Shown here in pieces: positions 35,820-46,891 of a stretch of 64,000 bases of DNA. Origin of the DNA: Pseudoalteromonas luteoviolacea NCIMB 1942 (lineage in GTDB: Bacteria; Pseudomonadota; Gammaproteobacteria; Enterobacterales; Alteromonadaceae); contig NZ_AUXT01000216.1 of the NCBI RefSeq assembly GCF_001625595.1, positions 1 through 64,000 on the forward strand, read 5' to 3'. Made by a program: the position numbers and the translations under genes. The notes below the pieces were generated by a model. That model did no database searches and was not told the origin of the DNA. It saw nothing but the letters and a program-made list of their open reading frames with translations. Position 1 is the stretch's first letter; every line of letters begins with the position of its first letter.

Positions 35820-36701
35820 TTACTGAGCTTGCTTTTGCTTCATATAGCCAAAGAACTCACTGTCTGGCGAAAGTACCATGACATCGCTCTTACTTGTGAA
35901 GGTCTTTCTATAAGCTTCTAGTGAACGAATAAAGCCAAAGAACTCAGGATCTTTGTTGTATGCTGAGGCGTAAATATTCGCAGCTTTTGCATCACCTTCA
36001 CCTCGAACAGTTCGTGCATTTCGCTCTGCATCTGCCAACATAACCGTAACACGACGGTCAACTTCTGCACGAATAGTCTCTGCCTTTTCCTGACCTTCAG
36101 AGCGGTGCTCTTTAGCCACAGCGGTACGCTCAGCGCGCATACGTTGGAAAATAGAGTTACTTACTTCGTTAGGCAGGTTAATTTGCTTAACACGTACGTC
36201 CAACACTTCGATACCTAGCTCCTGAGCACTTTCAGAGGCTTGTGCCAAAGCTTCTAGCATCAACTCACTACGTTCACCCGAAACAATCTCTTTGATGGTT
36301 CTCGAACCAAAGTTTGTTCTCAAGCCGTTATTCACTTTCTGTTGAAGTAGGGTCTCTGCATATTGCTTGTCACCACGAGCACGAAGGTAGAAGTTCGAAA
36401 AGTCACTTACACGCCATTTGACGAACGAGTCAACGATAAGGTCTTTTTTCTCACTTGTTACAAAGCGATCAGGCGCACCGTCTAGCGTTTGAATACGCGC
36501 ATCAAGATGACGAACTTGGCTGAAAAAAGGTACCTTGAAATGCAAACCAGGCTCATAAACAACGGCGTTGTCTTGGCTGTCTTTTTGCACTTTACTAAAT
36601 AGCATTACAATCGCTTTTTGACCTTCAGTAACCACAAATACCGAAGAAAAAGCCAGTAGGCCACCAAGTATCAATAAGACAAAGCTAAAGTTTCTCATCA
36701 A
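35820..36701 (-). CDS. hflC: FtsH modulator HflC (SPFH/prohibitin domain)
   Basis: 293 residues. N-terminal membrane anchor (about 5-25) followed by an SPFH domain (VTEGQKAIVMLFSKVQ...), a coiled-coil stalk rich in Ala/Glu/Arg and a C-terminal domain. Forms a large cage with HflK around the membrane protease FtsH in the periplasm. Starts two bases after hflK. Confidence 0.96.
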   Translation of the reverse strand: MMRNFSFVLLILGGLLAFSSVFVVTEGQKAIVMLFSKVQKDSQDNAVVYEPGLHFKVPFFSQVRHLDARIQTLDGAPDRFVTSEKKDLIVDSFVKWRVSDFSNFYLRARGDKQYAETLLQQKVNNGLRTNFGSRTIKEIVSGERSELMLEALAQASESAQELGIEVLDVRVKQINLPNEVSNSIFQRMRAERTAVAKEHRSEGQEKAETIRAEVDRRVTVMLADAERNARTVRGEGDAKAANIYASAYNKDPEFFGFIRSLEAYRKTFTSKSDVMVLSPDSEFFGYMKQKQAQ

Positions 36702-36703
36702 TA

Positions 36704-37867
36704 TTATCTCCCACTGTTAAAACGGTCTTGTGAAAATCTGTCATTGCCACTGTTCACCGTACTATTACGTGACTGACCGAGTGATTGACGCAATTGCTCG
36801 ATGTCATTTCTGCTTGGCAGAGTAACTGCTGATGACGACTGTGATTGTTGCATGATCTTATCTAGTGGTAAGTACATCATGTTATTGCCACCTTTCACGT
36901 CCACAATAACCTTAGAACTGCGACCCAAGATCTCTTCCATTGTTTCGATGTATAGACGTTCACGCGTAACTTCTTTTGCTGCTGCATACTCAGGTAGTAG
37001 CTTTTCAAATCTAGCAACTTCACCCTGCGCTTCTAGCATGATGCGCTCTTTATACGCTTCCGCTTCTTGTGTCATACGCGTAACTTGACCACGTGCACGA
37101 GGCTCAATTTCTCTTGCGTATGCTTCTGCTTCACGAATAAAACGCTCTTCATCTTCTTGCGCCGCAATTGCATCATCAAATGCATCTTTTACTTCTGCTG
37201 GCGGTCTAGAGTCTTTAAAGTTTACGTCCGTTACTATTAAACCTAGGTTATAAGGTTCAATGATTTTGTTCAGCTCATCCCAAGTACGTTGACGCACTTG
37301 TTCACGACCCTTTGTTAAAACTTGGTCCATTCTTGAGTGACCAACAACATAACGCAGCGCACTATCTAGCGCCTGTTGTAAGCTGTGATCGGCATCTGTT
37401 ACGCTGAAACGGTACAGAGTAGGATCTACAACACGATACTGAACTTCAAATTCAACGCTCACGACATTTTCATCTTCGGTCAGCATAAAGCCTGACGCAG
37501 ATAAAGAACGTACAGCTTCAATATCGATAGGAATGACACGTTCAATAAAAGTCATTTTCCAGCGTAAACCTGGTTCAGCTATTCGGTCAAACTTACCAAA
37601 CTGAAGCACGATGCCACGTTCGGCCTCTTTTACGGTATAAATACCACTCAACGCCCATACAATTAGCGCAATAATGAAAATAAAGGTGACTCCTGCACCG
37701 CCAAGTCCGCCTTTGTTATTACCTGGCTTACCACCAAATATACCGCCAAACTTATTGTTGAACTTACGGAATACCTCGTCCAGATCAGGTGGCCCTTGAT
37801 CTCGCCCACCACGGTTTTTCCATGGGTCGTTATCATTGCCATTATTACCCGGTTCGTTCCAGGCCAT
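36704..37867 (-). CDS. hflK: FtsH modulator HflK (SPFH/prohibitin domain)
   Basis: 387 residues. A Gly/Asn-rich cytoplasmic N-terminus (MAWNEPGNNGNDNDPWKNRGG), one membrane helix (about 58-80), the SPFH domain (YTVKEAERGIVLQFGKF...) and an Asn/Ser-rich tail. Partner of HflC in the FtsH-HflKC complex. Preceded by a 91-base gap after hflX. Confidence 0.96.
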   Translation of the reverse strand: MAWNEPGNNGNDNDPWKNRGGRDQGPPDLDEVFRKFNNKFGGIFGGKPGNNKGGLGGAGVTFIFIIALIVWALSGIYTVKEAERGIVLQFGKFDRIAEPGLRWKMTFIERVIPIDIEAVRSLSASGFMLTEDENVVSVEFEVQYRVVDPTLYRFSVTDADHSLQQALDSALRYVVGHSRMDQVLTKGREQVRQRTWDELNKIIEPYNLGLIVTDVNFKDSRPPAEVKDAFDDAIAAQEDEERFIREAEAYAREIEPRARGQVTRMTQEAEAYKERIMLEAQGEVARFEKLLPEYAAAKEVTRERLYIETMEEILGRSSKVIVDVKGGNNMMYLPLDKIMQQSQSSSAVTLPSRNDIEQLRQSLGQSRNSTVNSGNDRFSQDRFNSGR

Positions 37868-37958
37868 AGCTATACTCCATTGTTATAAAATGAATTAAAT
37901 TTAATCTATCAAAATTCACCACATTCTAATAGAAAATTGGGGTGAATTCGTAATTTTT

Positions 37959-39248
37959 TCAACTTTGAGCGATAAACTGCTCAATTTCTGGCCCCTGCTC
38001 TTTTTTAAGACGTTCCCAATCAACTTGGGAAAGCCGAACATCTAACAGCCAGTTACCTTGCTCGTCGTAGCTTTCATGATTAACAGCATTCAGATTAAAT
38101 AGCGCACCGCGTAATTTGCCAAAAGCCGGTGGCAATATCAGACGACTACTAAACATTTTTTTCGCCAGTAACTCCGATATTGCTTGAGACAATAACTCAA
38201 TACCTTCATTGGCTTGAGCAGAAAGCCAAACCCTAATCGGCATGCCTTCATCATCTCTATCGATTTTTGGTTGGATCTCTTCTACTAAATCAATTTTGTT
38301 ATATACCAGCAGTTGCGGAATTTCATCCGCTTCAATCTCTTCAAGAACCGATTGTACCTGTTCTATGTTCTCTTTTCTTCTATGATCGGCCACATCTACA
38401 ACATGTAGTTGCAGATCTGCTTCTCTTGTTTCTGTCAGCGTTGCTTTGAATGCTGCAACGAGGTCATGCGGCAAGTGCCGAATAAACCCAACCGTATCAG
38501 CAAGTATTACTGCGCCAACATCCTCAATTTCTAGCTTGCGCAATGTCGGGTCAAGTGTTGCAAACAATTGGTCAGCGGCATAGACGTCAGAGTTTGTAAT
38601 TCGATTGAAAAGCGTAGATTTACCAGCATTGGTATAACCCACTAATGATACTGTGGGGATCTCATTACGGCTCCTCGCTCTGCGCCCTTGCTCACGCACG
38701 ACCGACACTTTATCTAAACGCTTACGAATACTCTTAATTCTGTCTCTAAGTAAACGACGGTCCGTCTCTAGTTGAGTTTCACCAGGTCCTCGCAAACCTA
38801 TCCCACCTTTTTGTCTCTCTAGGTGAGTCCAACCTCTTATCAATCGAGTTGAAATGTGCCTCAACTGCGCAAGCTCAACTTGCAATTTACCTTCATGCGT
38901 GCGAGCACGCTGCGCAAATATATCTAAAATAAGTGTAGTTCGGTCCAAAACACGACAACGGCAGACACGCTCTAAGTTACGTTCTTGAGAAGGACTGAGT
39001 TGGTGATTAAATATAATGACGTCTGCTTTATAAGTTCTGACAATCTCGGCGATCTCTTCCGCTTTACCCGTTCCGACAAACAGTTTGGAGTGAGGTGCCT
39101 GACGGCTGCCTTGCACAACCGCCACACTACTAACACCAGCAGAAGATACTAGCATTTCCAATTCTTGCAGATCTTCACGATCTCCTTCATTAGGAAATTC
39201 TATGTGCACTAAGACTGCCTGTTCGCCGGCTTCATAACGGTCAAACAA
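37959..39248 (-). CDS. hflX: Ribosome-associated GTPase HflX
   Basis: 429 residues. HflX-specific N-domain with GTGKAEEIAE, then the G domain: P-loop GYTNAGKST, DTVGFIRHLP (G3) and NKID (G4). RGWTHLERQKGGIGLRGPGETQLETDRR is diagnostic. HflX splits stalled or stressed ribosomes. 21 bases after hfq, in the conserved miaA-hfq-hflX order. Confidence 0.97.
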   Translation of the reverse strand: MFDRYEAGEQAVLVHIEFPNEGDREDLQELEMLVSSAGVSSVAVVQGSRQAPHSKLFVGTGKAEEIAEIVRTYKADVIIFNHQLSPSQERNLERVCRCRVLDRTTLILDIFAQRARTHEGKLQVELAQLRHISTRLIRGWTHLERQKGGIGLRGPGETQLETDRRLLRDRIKSIRKRLDKVSVVREQGRRARSRNEIPTVSLVGYTNAGKSTLFNRITNSDVYAADQLFATLDPTLRKLEIEDVGAVILADTVGFIRHLPHDLVAAFKATLTETREADLQLHVVDVADHRRKENIEQVQSVLEEIEADEIPQLLVYNKIDLVEEIQPKIDRDDEGMPIRVWLSAQANEGIELLSQAISELLAKKMFSSRLILPPAFGKLRGALFNLNAVNHESYDEQGNWLLDVRLSQVDWERLKKEQGPEIEQFIAQS

Positions 39249-39269
39249 GCAATATGCTCCTAATATCTA

Positions 39270-39533
39270 TTAAAAATTACCATCTTCGTTTTGTTCTGCA
39301 CCTTCATTTCCCTGTGTGTTTTGGAAATTGACAGCTCTTGCAGGAACAACTGTTGAGATGGCATGTTTGTATACCATTTGATTCACGGTATTTTCTAGTA
39401 AAATCACGAATTGGTCAAAAGACTGAATTTTACCTTGTAATTTGATGCCGTTAACTAAAAAAATTGAAACTGGAATGCGCTCACGACGCAAGACATTCAA
39501 AAATGGGTCTTGTAACGATTGGCCTTTTGCCAT
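39270..39533 (-). CDS. hfq: RNA chaperone Hfq
   Basis: 87 residues. Sm1 motif ([27 protein letters not shown]) and Sm2 motif ([14 protein letters not shown]) are intact; the C-terminal tail is short (about 20 residues, [16 protein letters not shown]). Hexameric matchmaker for small RNAs and mRNAs. 77 bases after miaA, a gap that may hold its own promoter, as in E. coli. Confidence 0.98.
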   Translation of the reverse strand: MAKGQSLQDPFLNVLRRERIPVSIFLVNGIKLQGKIQSFDQFVILLENTVNQMVYKHAISTVVPARAVNFQNTQGNEGAEQNEDGNF

Positions 39534-39610
39534 TTTCTTATCCTTCGTTCTAGGTGTTATTATGTTGAGTTAGTTGAATAAATACCAACAAAGTATTGGT
39601 TCAACTACTA

Positions 39611-40528
39611 TTAGCTTAGCGAACTTAAAATTCGTTGCAAGTTTTCTTGCTCTCCGGTTTCTAACCAAGTTACCTCAGGCCAACTCCGAAGCCAAGTCAA
39701 CTGTCGCTTTGCTAGTTGTCTGGTTGCGGCGATACCTCTGAAAACCATTTCATCATAGTCATATTCACCGGCTAAATAATCCCACATTTGCCTATATCCG
39801 ACACATCGAATAGAAGGCAGGTCTGGGTGTAAATCCTTTCGATTATATAAGGCCAAAACTTCGTTTTTAAACCCTTGTTCTAGCATTATTTTAAATCTTT
39901 TCTCAATTCGCTCATGCAGTATTTTACGATCACTGGGGACGATAGCAAATTGATAAAAGTCGTAAGGTAATGGAGGCTGTTTCTCCTTTTGCAATAATGA
40001 CATCGGTTTTCCAGTTATACGATAGACCTCAAGTGCGCGATTTATCCTTTGTGAATCATTTTCACTGATTTTTTGTGCAGCTTGTGGGTCTACTTCCATT
40101 AACTGGGCATGTAACGCCGGCCATCCTATCTGAGCGGCTTGCTGCTCAAGCTCTTCTCTCACGATAGAAGAAGCTTCGGGCAATGGCGATAAACCATCTA
40201 TTAAGCCCTTAAAATACATCATTGTGCCGCCAACAAGTACAGGGATTTTACCCTGAGAATGAAGGCGATCAATACATGCTATCGCATCTTTTCGAAAATC
40301 AGCCACCGAGTAACTCTCTCGGGGATCAATCAAATTGATCAAATGGTGCGGGGCTTGTGTCAATTCTTCCTGATCAGGTTTTGCCGTACCTATATCCATC
40401 CCATTATATACAAGCGCTGAATCGACACTGATAATTTCAGTGTTCAACTGCCTACACAGCTCAATAGCCAAAGCGGTTTTCCCCGCCGCGGTTGGGCCCA
40501 TCAGGGTGATAACTGGTTTATTCTGCAA
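39611..40528 (-). CDS. miaA: tRNA dimethylallyltransferase MiaA
   Basis: 305 residues. P-loop [10 protein letters not shown], then [18 protein letters not shown] and the C-terminal [14 protein letters not shown]. Adds the isopentenyl group to A37 of tRNAs reading UNN codons. One base after mutL, so cotranscribed. Confidence 0.97.
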   Translation of the reverse strand: MQNKPVITLMGPTAAGKTALAIELCRQLNTEIISVDSALVYNGMDIGTAKPDQEELTQAPHHLINLIDPRESYSVADFRKDAIACIDRLHSQGKIPVLVGGTMMYFKGLIDGLSPLPEASSIVREELEQQAAQIGWPALHAQLMEVDPQAAQKISENDSQRINRALEVYRITGKPMSLLQKEKQPPLPYDFYQFAIVPSDRKILHERIEKRFKIMLEQGFKNEVLALYNRKDLHPDLPSIRCVGYRQMWDYLAGEYDYDEMVFRGIAATRQLAKRQLTWLRSWPEVTWLETGEQENLQRILSSLS

Positions 40529-40529
40529 A

Positions 40530-42452
40530 CTAGAGACCTTTCGGTAGTAAATCTAAAAAATAATTTGGCTCTATTTTAACTGCTTTTGCAGTAATTGCTG
40601 CTCTGCTTTTCTGTTTTTTTAGCATTTTTTCACGAACCATCTCAAAATGCTGGGACGAAAAGTAACTATCTGGGGTATGAGATAACAGCCAATCTATCCA
40701 ATAACTTAAATCAGACTCATTACTTTGAAGACTCTGACATGTCTCTAACAACAGTGAAATACACTGTCCAACATCTAGGCTATACAGGCTAACGGGTAAT
40801 TTTTTCACCATCACGTGCTTGTCTTTAAATAGTAATTCAAAACCTAACAAAGTTAGCCAAGAGTTTTCCTGTTGTAATAGTTGAGCTTCGTCTGAACTTT
40901 GGCTCACCCTCACGGGCAGTAATAGCGCTTTACCTAGCAAAGTGCCATCAGATTCAATTTGCTCCTGCCATAACGGCCTTAAACCATATCGACTATGTGT
41001 TAAAAGTAACTGCTGCGACTCTTGTAACAAAATAGCGCCTTGCGGGAGCGCCATCCATTGTGTTTGGGCAACCGATTCAAGTCCAGACGCGGTGCTCGGA
41101 TTTGAGTCAAGCTGACGCTCTTGTTGTAATGTAGAGGCATTCAATTTTTCTTGGTTAAACGCTTGATAGAGCTGGTTTACATTAACCTTCTTTTGCTGAG
41201 TAGGAGCTGAACTATAATCTCGACTAGGCCCAGCAGAGCGACTTGCTGAATACGACGGTTGACTTGTAGAGACACTTCTATTAGTGCTTTGCTCTAGTGG
41301 TCTATCAAAGCTCACCGGTTCTTGTACCTGTGTAGCGCTTTCGCGCAGTGGTGTTCGGTAATCTTGGTGAATCGTCTGCTGCTCTGTTGGAATAGGTACT
41401 TCCAACTGAGTAGCTGGCTCAAAGTGCAATGGCTCAGGTGTTAACGCCTGCTCAAGCAAAGAGGCATTACTAGGTTCTACAACTTGTTTAATTGCTTGCA
41501 CAATAAAATCATGTACAAGCCGCGCTTGGTGAAATCTGACTTCATGCTTTGCAGGGTGCACATTGACATCTACCTGCTTCGGGTCAAGGTTTAAATAAAT
41601 TACAAACCCCGGCGTTTCTTGATTTCCTGTTGCTTCTTCAAATGCCTGACGAATTGCGTGTAGTATCAATTTATCACGCATCATTCGACCATTTACATAA
41701 GTGTATTGTGGCTGAGTGTTGCTGCCTAAAGGCAAGACCCATCCATAAAGCTCTAAGCCCTCATAACCCGATTCAATAAAGCTCGCTTCACGTTGGAATA
41801 CCCGTCCGGCGACATGCGCTACACGTTCAATACTTCGAGGGTCAGATTGCGCACGAAATTGACGAACCACTTTTTGATTGTGGGTCAAGGTGATCGCAAC
41901 ATCAAATCGACTCAATGCAATACGCTTAACAAGTTCGTCAATATGGCTAAACTCTGTTTTCTCAGTACGGAGAAATTTTCGCCTCGCAGGCGTATTAAAA
42001 AATAAATCTTTTACTTCTATCGTCGTACCATCAGGATGCGCTGTAGGCTGAACTTGAACCGCCATATCCCGACCTTCAGCACAGGCTTGCCATGCAGTAT
42101 CTTGAGATTTCGGTTTTGAACTCAGAGTTAACCTAGATACAGAACTAATCGACGCCAAGGCTTCGCCTCTAAACCCTAGAGAAGCAATTGCTTCTAAGTC
42201 ATCCAAGTTCTTAAGTTTGCTAGTAGCATGGCGAGATAGTGCTAAAGCGAGTTCATCTTTGACGATGCCATAGCCGTTATCACGAATGCGAATAAGCTTG
42301 TGACCACCACGCTCTATATCGATTTGGATCCGTGTTGCGCCAGCATCAATACTATTTTCAACCAACTCTTTAACCACAGAGGCAGGCCGTTCGACTACTT
42401 CGCCTGCTGCAATTTGGTTAGCCAGACGAGCTGGTAATATCTCTATAGCCAT
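40530..42452 (-). CDS. mutL: DNA mismatch repair protein MutL
   Basis: 640 residues. GHKL ATPase motifs [19 protein letters not shown] and [14 protein letters not shown] in the N-terminal half; [12 protein letters not shown] closes the transducer domain. A long Gln/Ser/Pro-rich linker (about 340-440) precedes the C-terminal dimerisation domain. No endonuclease DQHAxxER motif is visible, which suits a MutH-type system. Between amiB and miaA, as in E. coli. Confidence 0.97.
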   Translation of the reverse strand: MAIEILPARLANQIAAGEVVERPASVVKELVENSIDAGATRIQIDIERGGHKLIRIRDNGYGIVKDELALALSRHATSKLKNLDDLEAIASLGFRGEALASISSVSRLTLSSKPKSQDTAWQACAEGRDMAVQVQPTAHPDGTTIEVKDLFFNTPARRKFLRTEKTEFSHIDELVKRIALSRFDVAITLTHNQKVVRQFRAQSDPRSIERVAHVAGRVFQREASFIESGYEGLELYGWVLPLGSNTQPQYTYVNGRMMRDKLILHAIRQAFEEATGNQETPGFVIYLNLDPKQVDVNVHPAKHEVRFHQARLVHDFIVQAIKQVVEPSNASLLEQALTPEPLHFEPATQLEVPIPTEQQTIHQDYRTPLRESATQVQEPVSFDRPLEQSTNRSVSTSQPSYSASRSAGPSRDYSSAPTQQKKVNVNQLYQAFNQEKLNASTLQQERQLDSNPSTASGLESVAQTQWMALPQGAILLQESQQLLLTHSRYGLRPLWQEQIESDGTLLGKALLLPVRVSQSSDEAQLLQQENSWLTLLGFELLFKDKHVMVKKLPVSLYSLDVGQCISLLLETCQSLQSNESDLSYWIDWLLSHTPDSYFSSQHFEMVREKMLKKQKSRAAITAKAVKIEPNYFLDLLPKGL

Positions 42453-42456
42453 AAAT

Positions 42457-43797
42457 TCAAGCCTTGGGTATGGTCAATACTTGACCTATATATAACGTGT
42501 TATTCTTAAGCCTATTGAGTTTCTTTAGAGCCGATACAGTCGTACCATATCGCACAGCCAACAGACTTAAAGACTCCCCACGCTTAACTTTGTGATGAAG
42601 CGGCTTCTTTTCTTTTAACCTAGCAAAAAGAGAATCATCTGGTGGGTTCTTCTTGTAATACCGTTTTATAGATATAAAAACAGCATTGGCCAAGCGCTGC
42701 TGATGGTAAGCCGTTTTAAGTTGTCTTTCTTCTTGTGGGTTAGAAATAAACCCAGTCTCCACTAAAATAGACGGAATATCTGGTGACTTCAAAACACCAA
42801 AATTTGCTGCTTGAGGACGCTTTTTGTGTAACTTAGCAACCTTTTTCAGCTCAGAAACCACCTCTTCAGCGACCTGAAAACCCGTTTTCATCGAGTGGTC
42901 CATCGACATATCCAATAGGGCTTTTGCTAAGTATTTTTCATTTTCAGTGTCTTTGATAACGCCTGCGGCTCCGCCGAGCAACTGAGATTGTTTTTCTTTA
43001 TTCTCTAGCCATTTACCTATTTCTGAGTTTGCTCTACGTAAGGATAAAGTCCAAACAGATGCACCTCTTGGCTGCGGGCTTGAAAATGCATCCGCGTGGA
43101 TAGAAACAAAGAAATCCGCGCGCCTTTTCCTCGCTTTCGCTGTTCGTGTATTTAACTTGAGAAAGTAATCTCCACCTCGCGTAAGCTCTGCTGACATACC
43201 TGACTCTTTGTTGATAAGTTTAGCCAGACGTTTCGCGATTTGTAAGGTGATATGCTTTTCATACGTTCCAGACGGACCTATCGAGCCCGGATCTTGACCA
43301 CCGTGTCCTGCATCAATCGCAATCACGATATCTCTATCACGTTTTAATTCACGTTTTTTGTTGTTCGCTTTTGATGCTATGACTTTCTTTTGCCCATATA
43401 AATCAACCACTAACCTATTTGAACTAGAGCCTGTCGGTGCCAGTGCAAAGATCACAGGCTTGGTTGGCCTATTTAATTCAAAGACAACACGCGTGCTATT
43501 TTTCTTCTTGGGCGAACTGTAGCGGATTTTGCTAATTACCCGGTGACTTTTTGGAATGGCAGGCAGCTTTGGCAGCTTTTTTGTGTTTTCAAAATCAACC
43601 ACTAACCTCAGTGGTTTTTGCAAAACAAAATAGCTGAACTCTGGTTTTTTAGATAAATCAAATACCACACGCGTACTTTCAGCTGATGGCCTAATACGCA
43701 CATTGTTGATGGCATTTCTAGCAAACGTTTCAGCTGCAAAGATCAGCAGCACTAACATTATTATTATATTTAGATATTTACTCTGTGCACTACGCAT
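42457..43797 (-). CDS. amiB: N-acetylmuramoyl-L-alanine amidase AmiB
   Basis: 446 residues. Signal peptide, AMIN domain (about 25-125, septal localisation), zinc amidase domain of type 3 (about 153-375: [31 protein letters not shown]) and a C-terminal LysM (about 398-444, [15 protein letters not shown]). Cleaves septal peptidoglycan for daughter-cell separation, normally under EnvC or NlpD control. Overlaps tsaE by 8 bases. Confidence 0.96.
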   Translation of the reverse strand: MRSAQSKYLNIIIMLVLLIFAAETFARNAINNVRIRPSAESTRVVFDLSKKPEFSYFVLQKPLRLVVDFENTKKLPKLPAIPKSHRVISKIRYSSPKKKNSTRVVFELNRPTKPVIFALAPTGSSSNRLVVDLYGQKKVIASKANNKKRELKRDRDIVIAIDAGHGGQDPGSIGPSGTYEKHITLQIAKRLAKLINKESGMSAELTRGGDYFLKLNTRTAKARKRRADFFVSIHADAFSSPQPRGASVWTLSLRRANSEIGKWLENKEKQSQLLGGAAGVIKDTENEKYLAKALLDMSMDHSMKTGFQVAEEVVSELKKVAKLHKKRPQAANFGVLKSPDIPSILVETGFISNPQEERQLKTAYHQQRLANAVFISIKRYYKKNPPDDSLFARLKEKKPLHHKVKRGESLSLLAVRYGTTVSALKKLNRLKNNTLYIGQVLTIPKA

Positions 43798-44266
43798 AAC
43801 TACTTATAGTTGCTAATATTTGCTTTCCTCGTTCACTGTGCGCTTCTAGAGATGCACTTCTCGCCTCTCCTTCATACGCTAAGTAAACATCTATGTCAGG
43901 GTTTGGAATATACCCTTGTCCCTTTTCAGGCCACTCTACTATACACACAGCTTGGGCAGAAAAGTAATCTCGAATCCCCATAAACTCTAATTCTTCAGGG
44001 TCACCTAAACGGTATAAATCAAAATGATATACCGACTTCGCTGCTAACTCATATGGTTCAACAAGTGTGTAAGTTGGACTTTTAACATTACCAACATGGC
44101 CAAGACCTTGTACCAAACCTCTGGTCATTGTGGTTTTACCTGCACCCAAGTCTCCATGCATGTAAAAAACAGCGCCCTCACAAATTGCCAACGCTAATTG
44201 CTGACCGAGTGCAATTGTCGCGCCTTCATCTGCGAGTGAAAGCTGTAAAGTACTGTTTTGGCTCAT
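43790..44266 (-). CDS. tsaE: tRNA t6A synthesis ATPase TsaE
   Basis: 158 residues. P-loop HGDLGAGKTTMTRG, then SPTYTLVEPYE and FDLYRL. Works with TsaB/TsaC/TsaD to make threonylcarbamoyl-A37 in tRNA. Overlaps the end of nnr by four bases. Confidence 0.97.
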   Translation of the reverse strand: MSQNSTLQLSLADEGATIALGQQLALAICEGAVFYMHGDLGAGKTTMTRGLVQGLGHVGNVKSPTYTLVEPYELAAKSVYHFDLYRLGDPEELEFMGIRDYFSAQAVCIVEWPEKGQGYIPNPDIDVYLAYEGEARSASLEAHSERGKQILATISSYA

Positions 44267-45750
44267 CCCATAATACCTCTAATATGGACAAATAAATCAC
44301 TCGCAAGTAGTCCTAGTTGACCATCACGAGCGGCTTGTTCAGCTGCAAGACCATGAATATACACACCAAGTGTGGCCGCTTCAAACCTATTCAAGCCTTG
44401 TGCCAATAAACCCGCAATTATACCAGATAATACATCGCCCATCCCAGCACTCGCCATAGCTTCCGAGCCTGAGCGGTTAATGTTTATCCGTTTTCCATCC
44501 ACAATTAAGCTACCAGGGCCTTTCAACACAATACAAGCTGCATATTGCTTACTTAACATCTCGGCTAAATCAAAGCGTTTTTCAGTATTAATAGTGTGAT
44601 CGTCTATAAGGCGTTTGGCTTCCCCTAAGTGTGGCGTTAAAATTGCACGATGCCAAGGAAGATGACTTTGCGCAAGTAAATTGAGTCCGTCAGCATCACA
44701 CACCACAGCCCCTTTAAACTTTTTCACAGCTGTAAACATTTTTCGCGCCCAAGCATCTTGTCCTAAGCCAGGCCCTATTACAACAACATCTGCTTTAGCT
44801 AGCAGTGCCTCTAATTCTGCTACCACAGAGACACCGTGCACCATTAACTCATATCGCCCTTGCAAAACACTGGCCTGATTGTCTGGGTGAGTTGCCACAG
44901 AAACTAACCCCGCACCAGTTCTTAAACACGCTTCAGCCGCCAGTCGAATTGCCCCTGCCATTCCCTTGCCGCCGCCCACAAGTAGCACATGCCCACACTG
45001 ATTTTTATAGCTATCAGGTGCCCTTTGAGGGCGAAGAGAGCGGAGATATTTACCACCCGGGTAACAACAATTTGTATGAGACAAGTCACCAAAGGCATCT
45101 GCGATACCAAGATCAGCAAGTAGCACTTCTCCGCTATAACTTGGTGCAACACCAGTTAGCATCCCTTGCTTTAGCGCAATGAATGTCAATGTTGTGTCAG
45201 CGTGAAAAGCCCCCTGTGTAACTTCCGACGTGGTGCCATTGACGCCACTTGGAATATCCACTGCCAACTTCCAAGCCTTACATGAGTTGTACTCTAAAAA
45301 AGCCTCTTTAACATGGGTTGGTAACTCACCACGAAAACCCGTCCCAAACACAGCATCGACAATAGCTTCATATTTTTTTTCAGAGCATGATCTCAACGCA
45401 ACGACTTTTCCACCACTGCGACAAAATAGCTGATATGCCTCTGCTGCATCCCCTTTTAACAAGGTCGGCTCAAATAAAGCGCAAACAGTAACGTTAATTT
45501 GTGCGTGTAAGCAGCGATTTGCCAGCATGAATCCGTCACCGGCATTGTTACCTTTGCCAGTAAAGATGAGGATATTCTTGACTGCTTTATTGCGAACCAA
45601 TTCATATAAGGCATGGCCCGCTCTCTGCATCAACTCTCTGAGCGTTGTGCCAGAATTTAGTGCAGCTTGCTCCTCGTGGAGTTTTACTTCTTGGGCGCAG
45701 TAAGCAATTTGTGGTAAATTATGTGTGTATTGACCTTGCAAAATAGACAT
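44263..45750 (-). CDS. nnr: Bifunctional NAD(P)HX epimerase/dehydratase
   Basis: 495 residues. N-terminal epimerase domain (YjeF_N) with TGKGNNAGDGFMLA (about 65-78). C-terminal ADP/ATP-dependent dehydratase domain with VGGGKGMAGAIRLAAEACL, LTPHLGEAKRL and GMGDVLSGIIAGLLAQG. Repairs hydrated NADH and NADPH. Start uncertain: ATG 45750 has only a weak ribosome site. First gene of the tsaE-amiB-mutL superoperon and divergent from queG. Confidence 0.95.
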   Translation of the reverse strand: MSILQGQYTHNLPQIAYCAQEVKLHEEQAALNSGTTLRELMQRAGHALYELVRNKAVKNILIFTGKGNNAGDGFMLANRCLHAQINVTVCALFEPTLLKGDAAEAYQLFCRSGGKVVALRSCSEKKYEAIVDAVFGTGFRGELPTHVKEAFLEYNSCKAWKLAVDIPSGVNGTTSEVTQGAFHADTTLTFIALKQGMLTGVAPSYSGEVLLADLGIADAFGDLSHTNCCYPGGKYLRSLRPQRAPDSYKNQCGHVLLVGGGKGMAGAIRLAAEACLRTGAGLVSVATHPDNQASVLQGRYELMVHGVSVVAELEALLAKADVVVIGPGLGQDAWARKMFTAVKKFKGAVVCDADGLNLLAQSHLPWHRAILTPHLGEAKRLIDDHTINTEKRFDLAEMLSKQYAACIVLKGPGSLIVDGKRININRSGSEAMASAGMGDVLSGIIAGLLAQGLNRFEAATLGVYIHGLAAEQAARDGQLGLLASDLFVHIRGIMG

Positions 45751-46890
45751 TCCGTGGATAAAGCTAGACCTACTATTAACTATACTGAACTTGCAGAAAA
45801 AATTAAGTATTGGGGCAAAGAATTAGGCTTTGCTGAAGTAGGTATCAGTGATATTGACTTGAGTGAGCACGAAAATCAACTTCAAAGGTGGCTCGACTTA
45901 GGGTACCACGGTGAAATGGAGTATATGGCTGCACATGGTATGAAGCGGGCGAGACCGGCAGAGCTAGTACCTGGTACAAAAAGTATTGTGTCGGTCAAAA
46001 TGAACTACCTACCGCCTGATGCCAGCTTTGCTAGAGCACTGAAAAACAGCACAACAGCGTATATCAGCCGCTATGCCTTAGGACGTGATTATCACAAAGT
46101 ATTGAGAAATAGGCTAAAAAAGCTAGGCCAACGTATTGAACAAGAAGTTGGTCAATATGGGTTTCGTCCATTTGTTGACTCAGCGCCAGTTTTAGAGCGA
46201 CAAATTGCCGAAAAGGCGGGCCTAGGTTGGCGAGGGAAAAACAGCTTACTTATTCATAAACAAGCCGGCTCATGGTTTTTCCTTGGCGAGCTATTTGTTG
46301 ACCTCCCTCTGCCCGCAGACAACAATAAGGTAGAGGAAGGCTGTGGTAAATGTAATGCTTGTATCAGTTTGTGCCCAACTGGCGCCATTGTCGAGCCCTA
46401 TGTCGTCGACGCGAGACGTTGTATTTCATACCTAACCATTGAGCTACAAGGCGCGATTCCCGAAGAGTTTCGCCCGTTACTCGGTAATAGAATTTACGGT
46501 TGCGATGACTGTCAACTCGTTTGCCCTTGGAATCGATATGGTCAACTCACTGACGAAGCTGACTTTCACCCTCGAAAAACAATTAAAGATAGAGAAATGC
46601 TTGAGCTATTCGCGTGGGATGAGAGTACCTTTTTAAAAAATACCGAGGGCAGCCCTATAAGGCGAATTGGGCACGAACGCTGGCTAAGAAACCTTGCCGT
46701 TGGCTTGGGTAATGCAGCCTTTAATGACAAAATCATACTCGCGCTCTCAGAAAAGCTGCAATCAGCCACGCCATTAGTCGCAGAGCACATTCTGTGGGCA
46801 ATTAAACAGCAAAAACAAAAACAGCAAGATGAACGAAAAAAGGCAAGACTCATTCGTATCATTGAAAAAGGCTTACCTCGTGACGCTTAG
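45721..46890 (+). CDS. queG: Epoxyqueuosine reductase QueG
   Basis: 389 residues. RPFVDSAPVLERQIAEKAGLGWRGKNSLL, the ferredoxin-like cluster CGKCNACISLCPTGAI and the second YGCDDCQLVCPWN carry the cysteines for two [4Fe-4S] clusters; a cobalamin cofactor is known for the family. Last step of queuosine synthesis in tRNA. Divergent from nnr, as in E. coli. The frame from ATG 45721 overlaps nnr by 30 bases; GTG 45754 would avoid this, and the choice is open. Confidence 0.95.
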   Translation: MCVLTLQNRHSVDKARPTINYTELAEKIKYWGKELGFAEVGISDIDLSEHENQLQRWLDLGYHGEMEYMAAHGMKRARPAELVPGTKSIVSVKMNYLPPDASFARALKNSTTAYISRYALGRDYHKVLRNRLKKLGQRIEQEVGQYGFRPFVDSAPVLERQIAEKAGLGWRGKNSLLIHKQAGSWFFLGELFVDLPLPADNNKVEEGCGKCNACISLCPTGAIVEPYVVDARRCISYLTIELQGAIPEEFRPLLGNRIYGCDDCQLVCPWNRYGQLTDEADFHPRKTIKDREMLELFAWDESTFLKNTEGSPIRRIGHERWLRNLAVGLGNAAFNDKIILALSEKLQSATPLVAEHILWAIKQQKQKQQDERKKARLIRIIEKGLPRDA

Positions 46891-46891
46891 A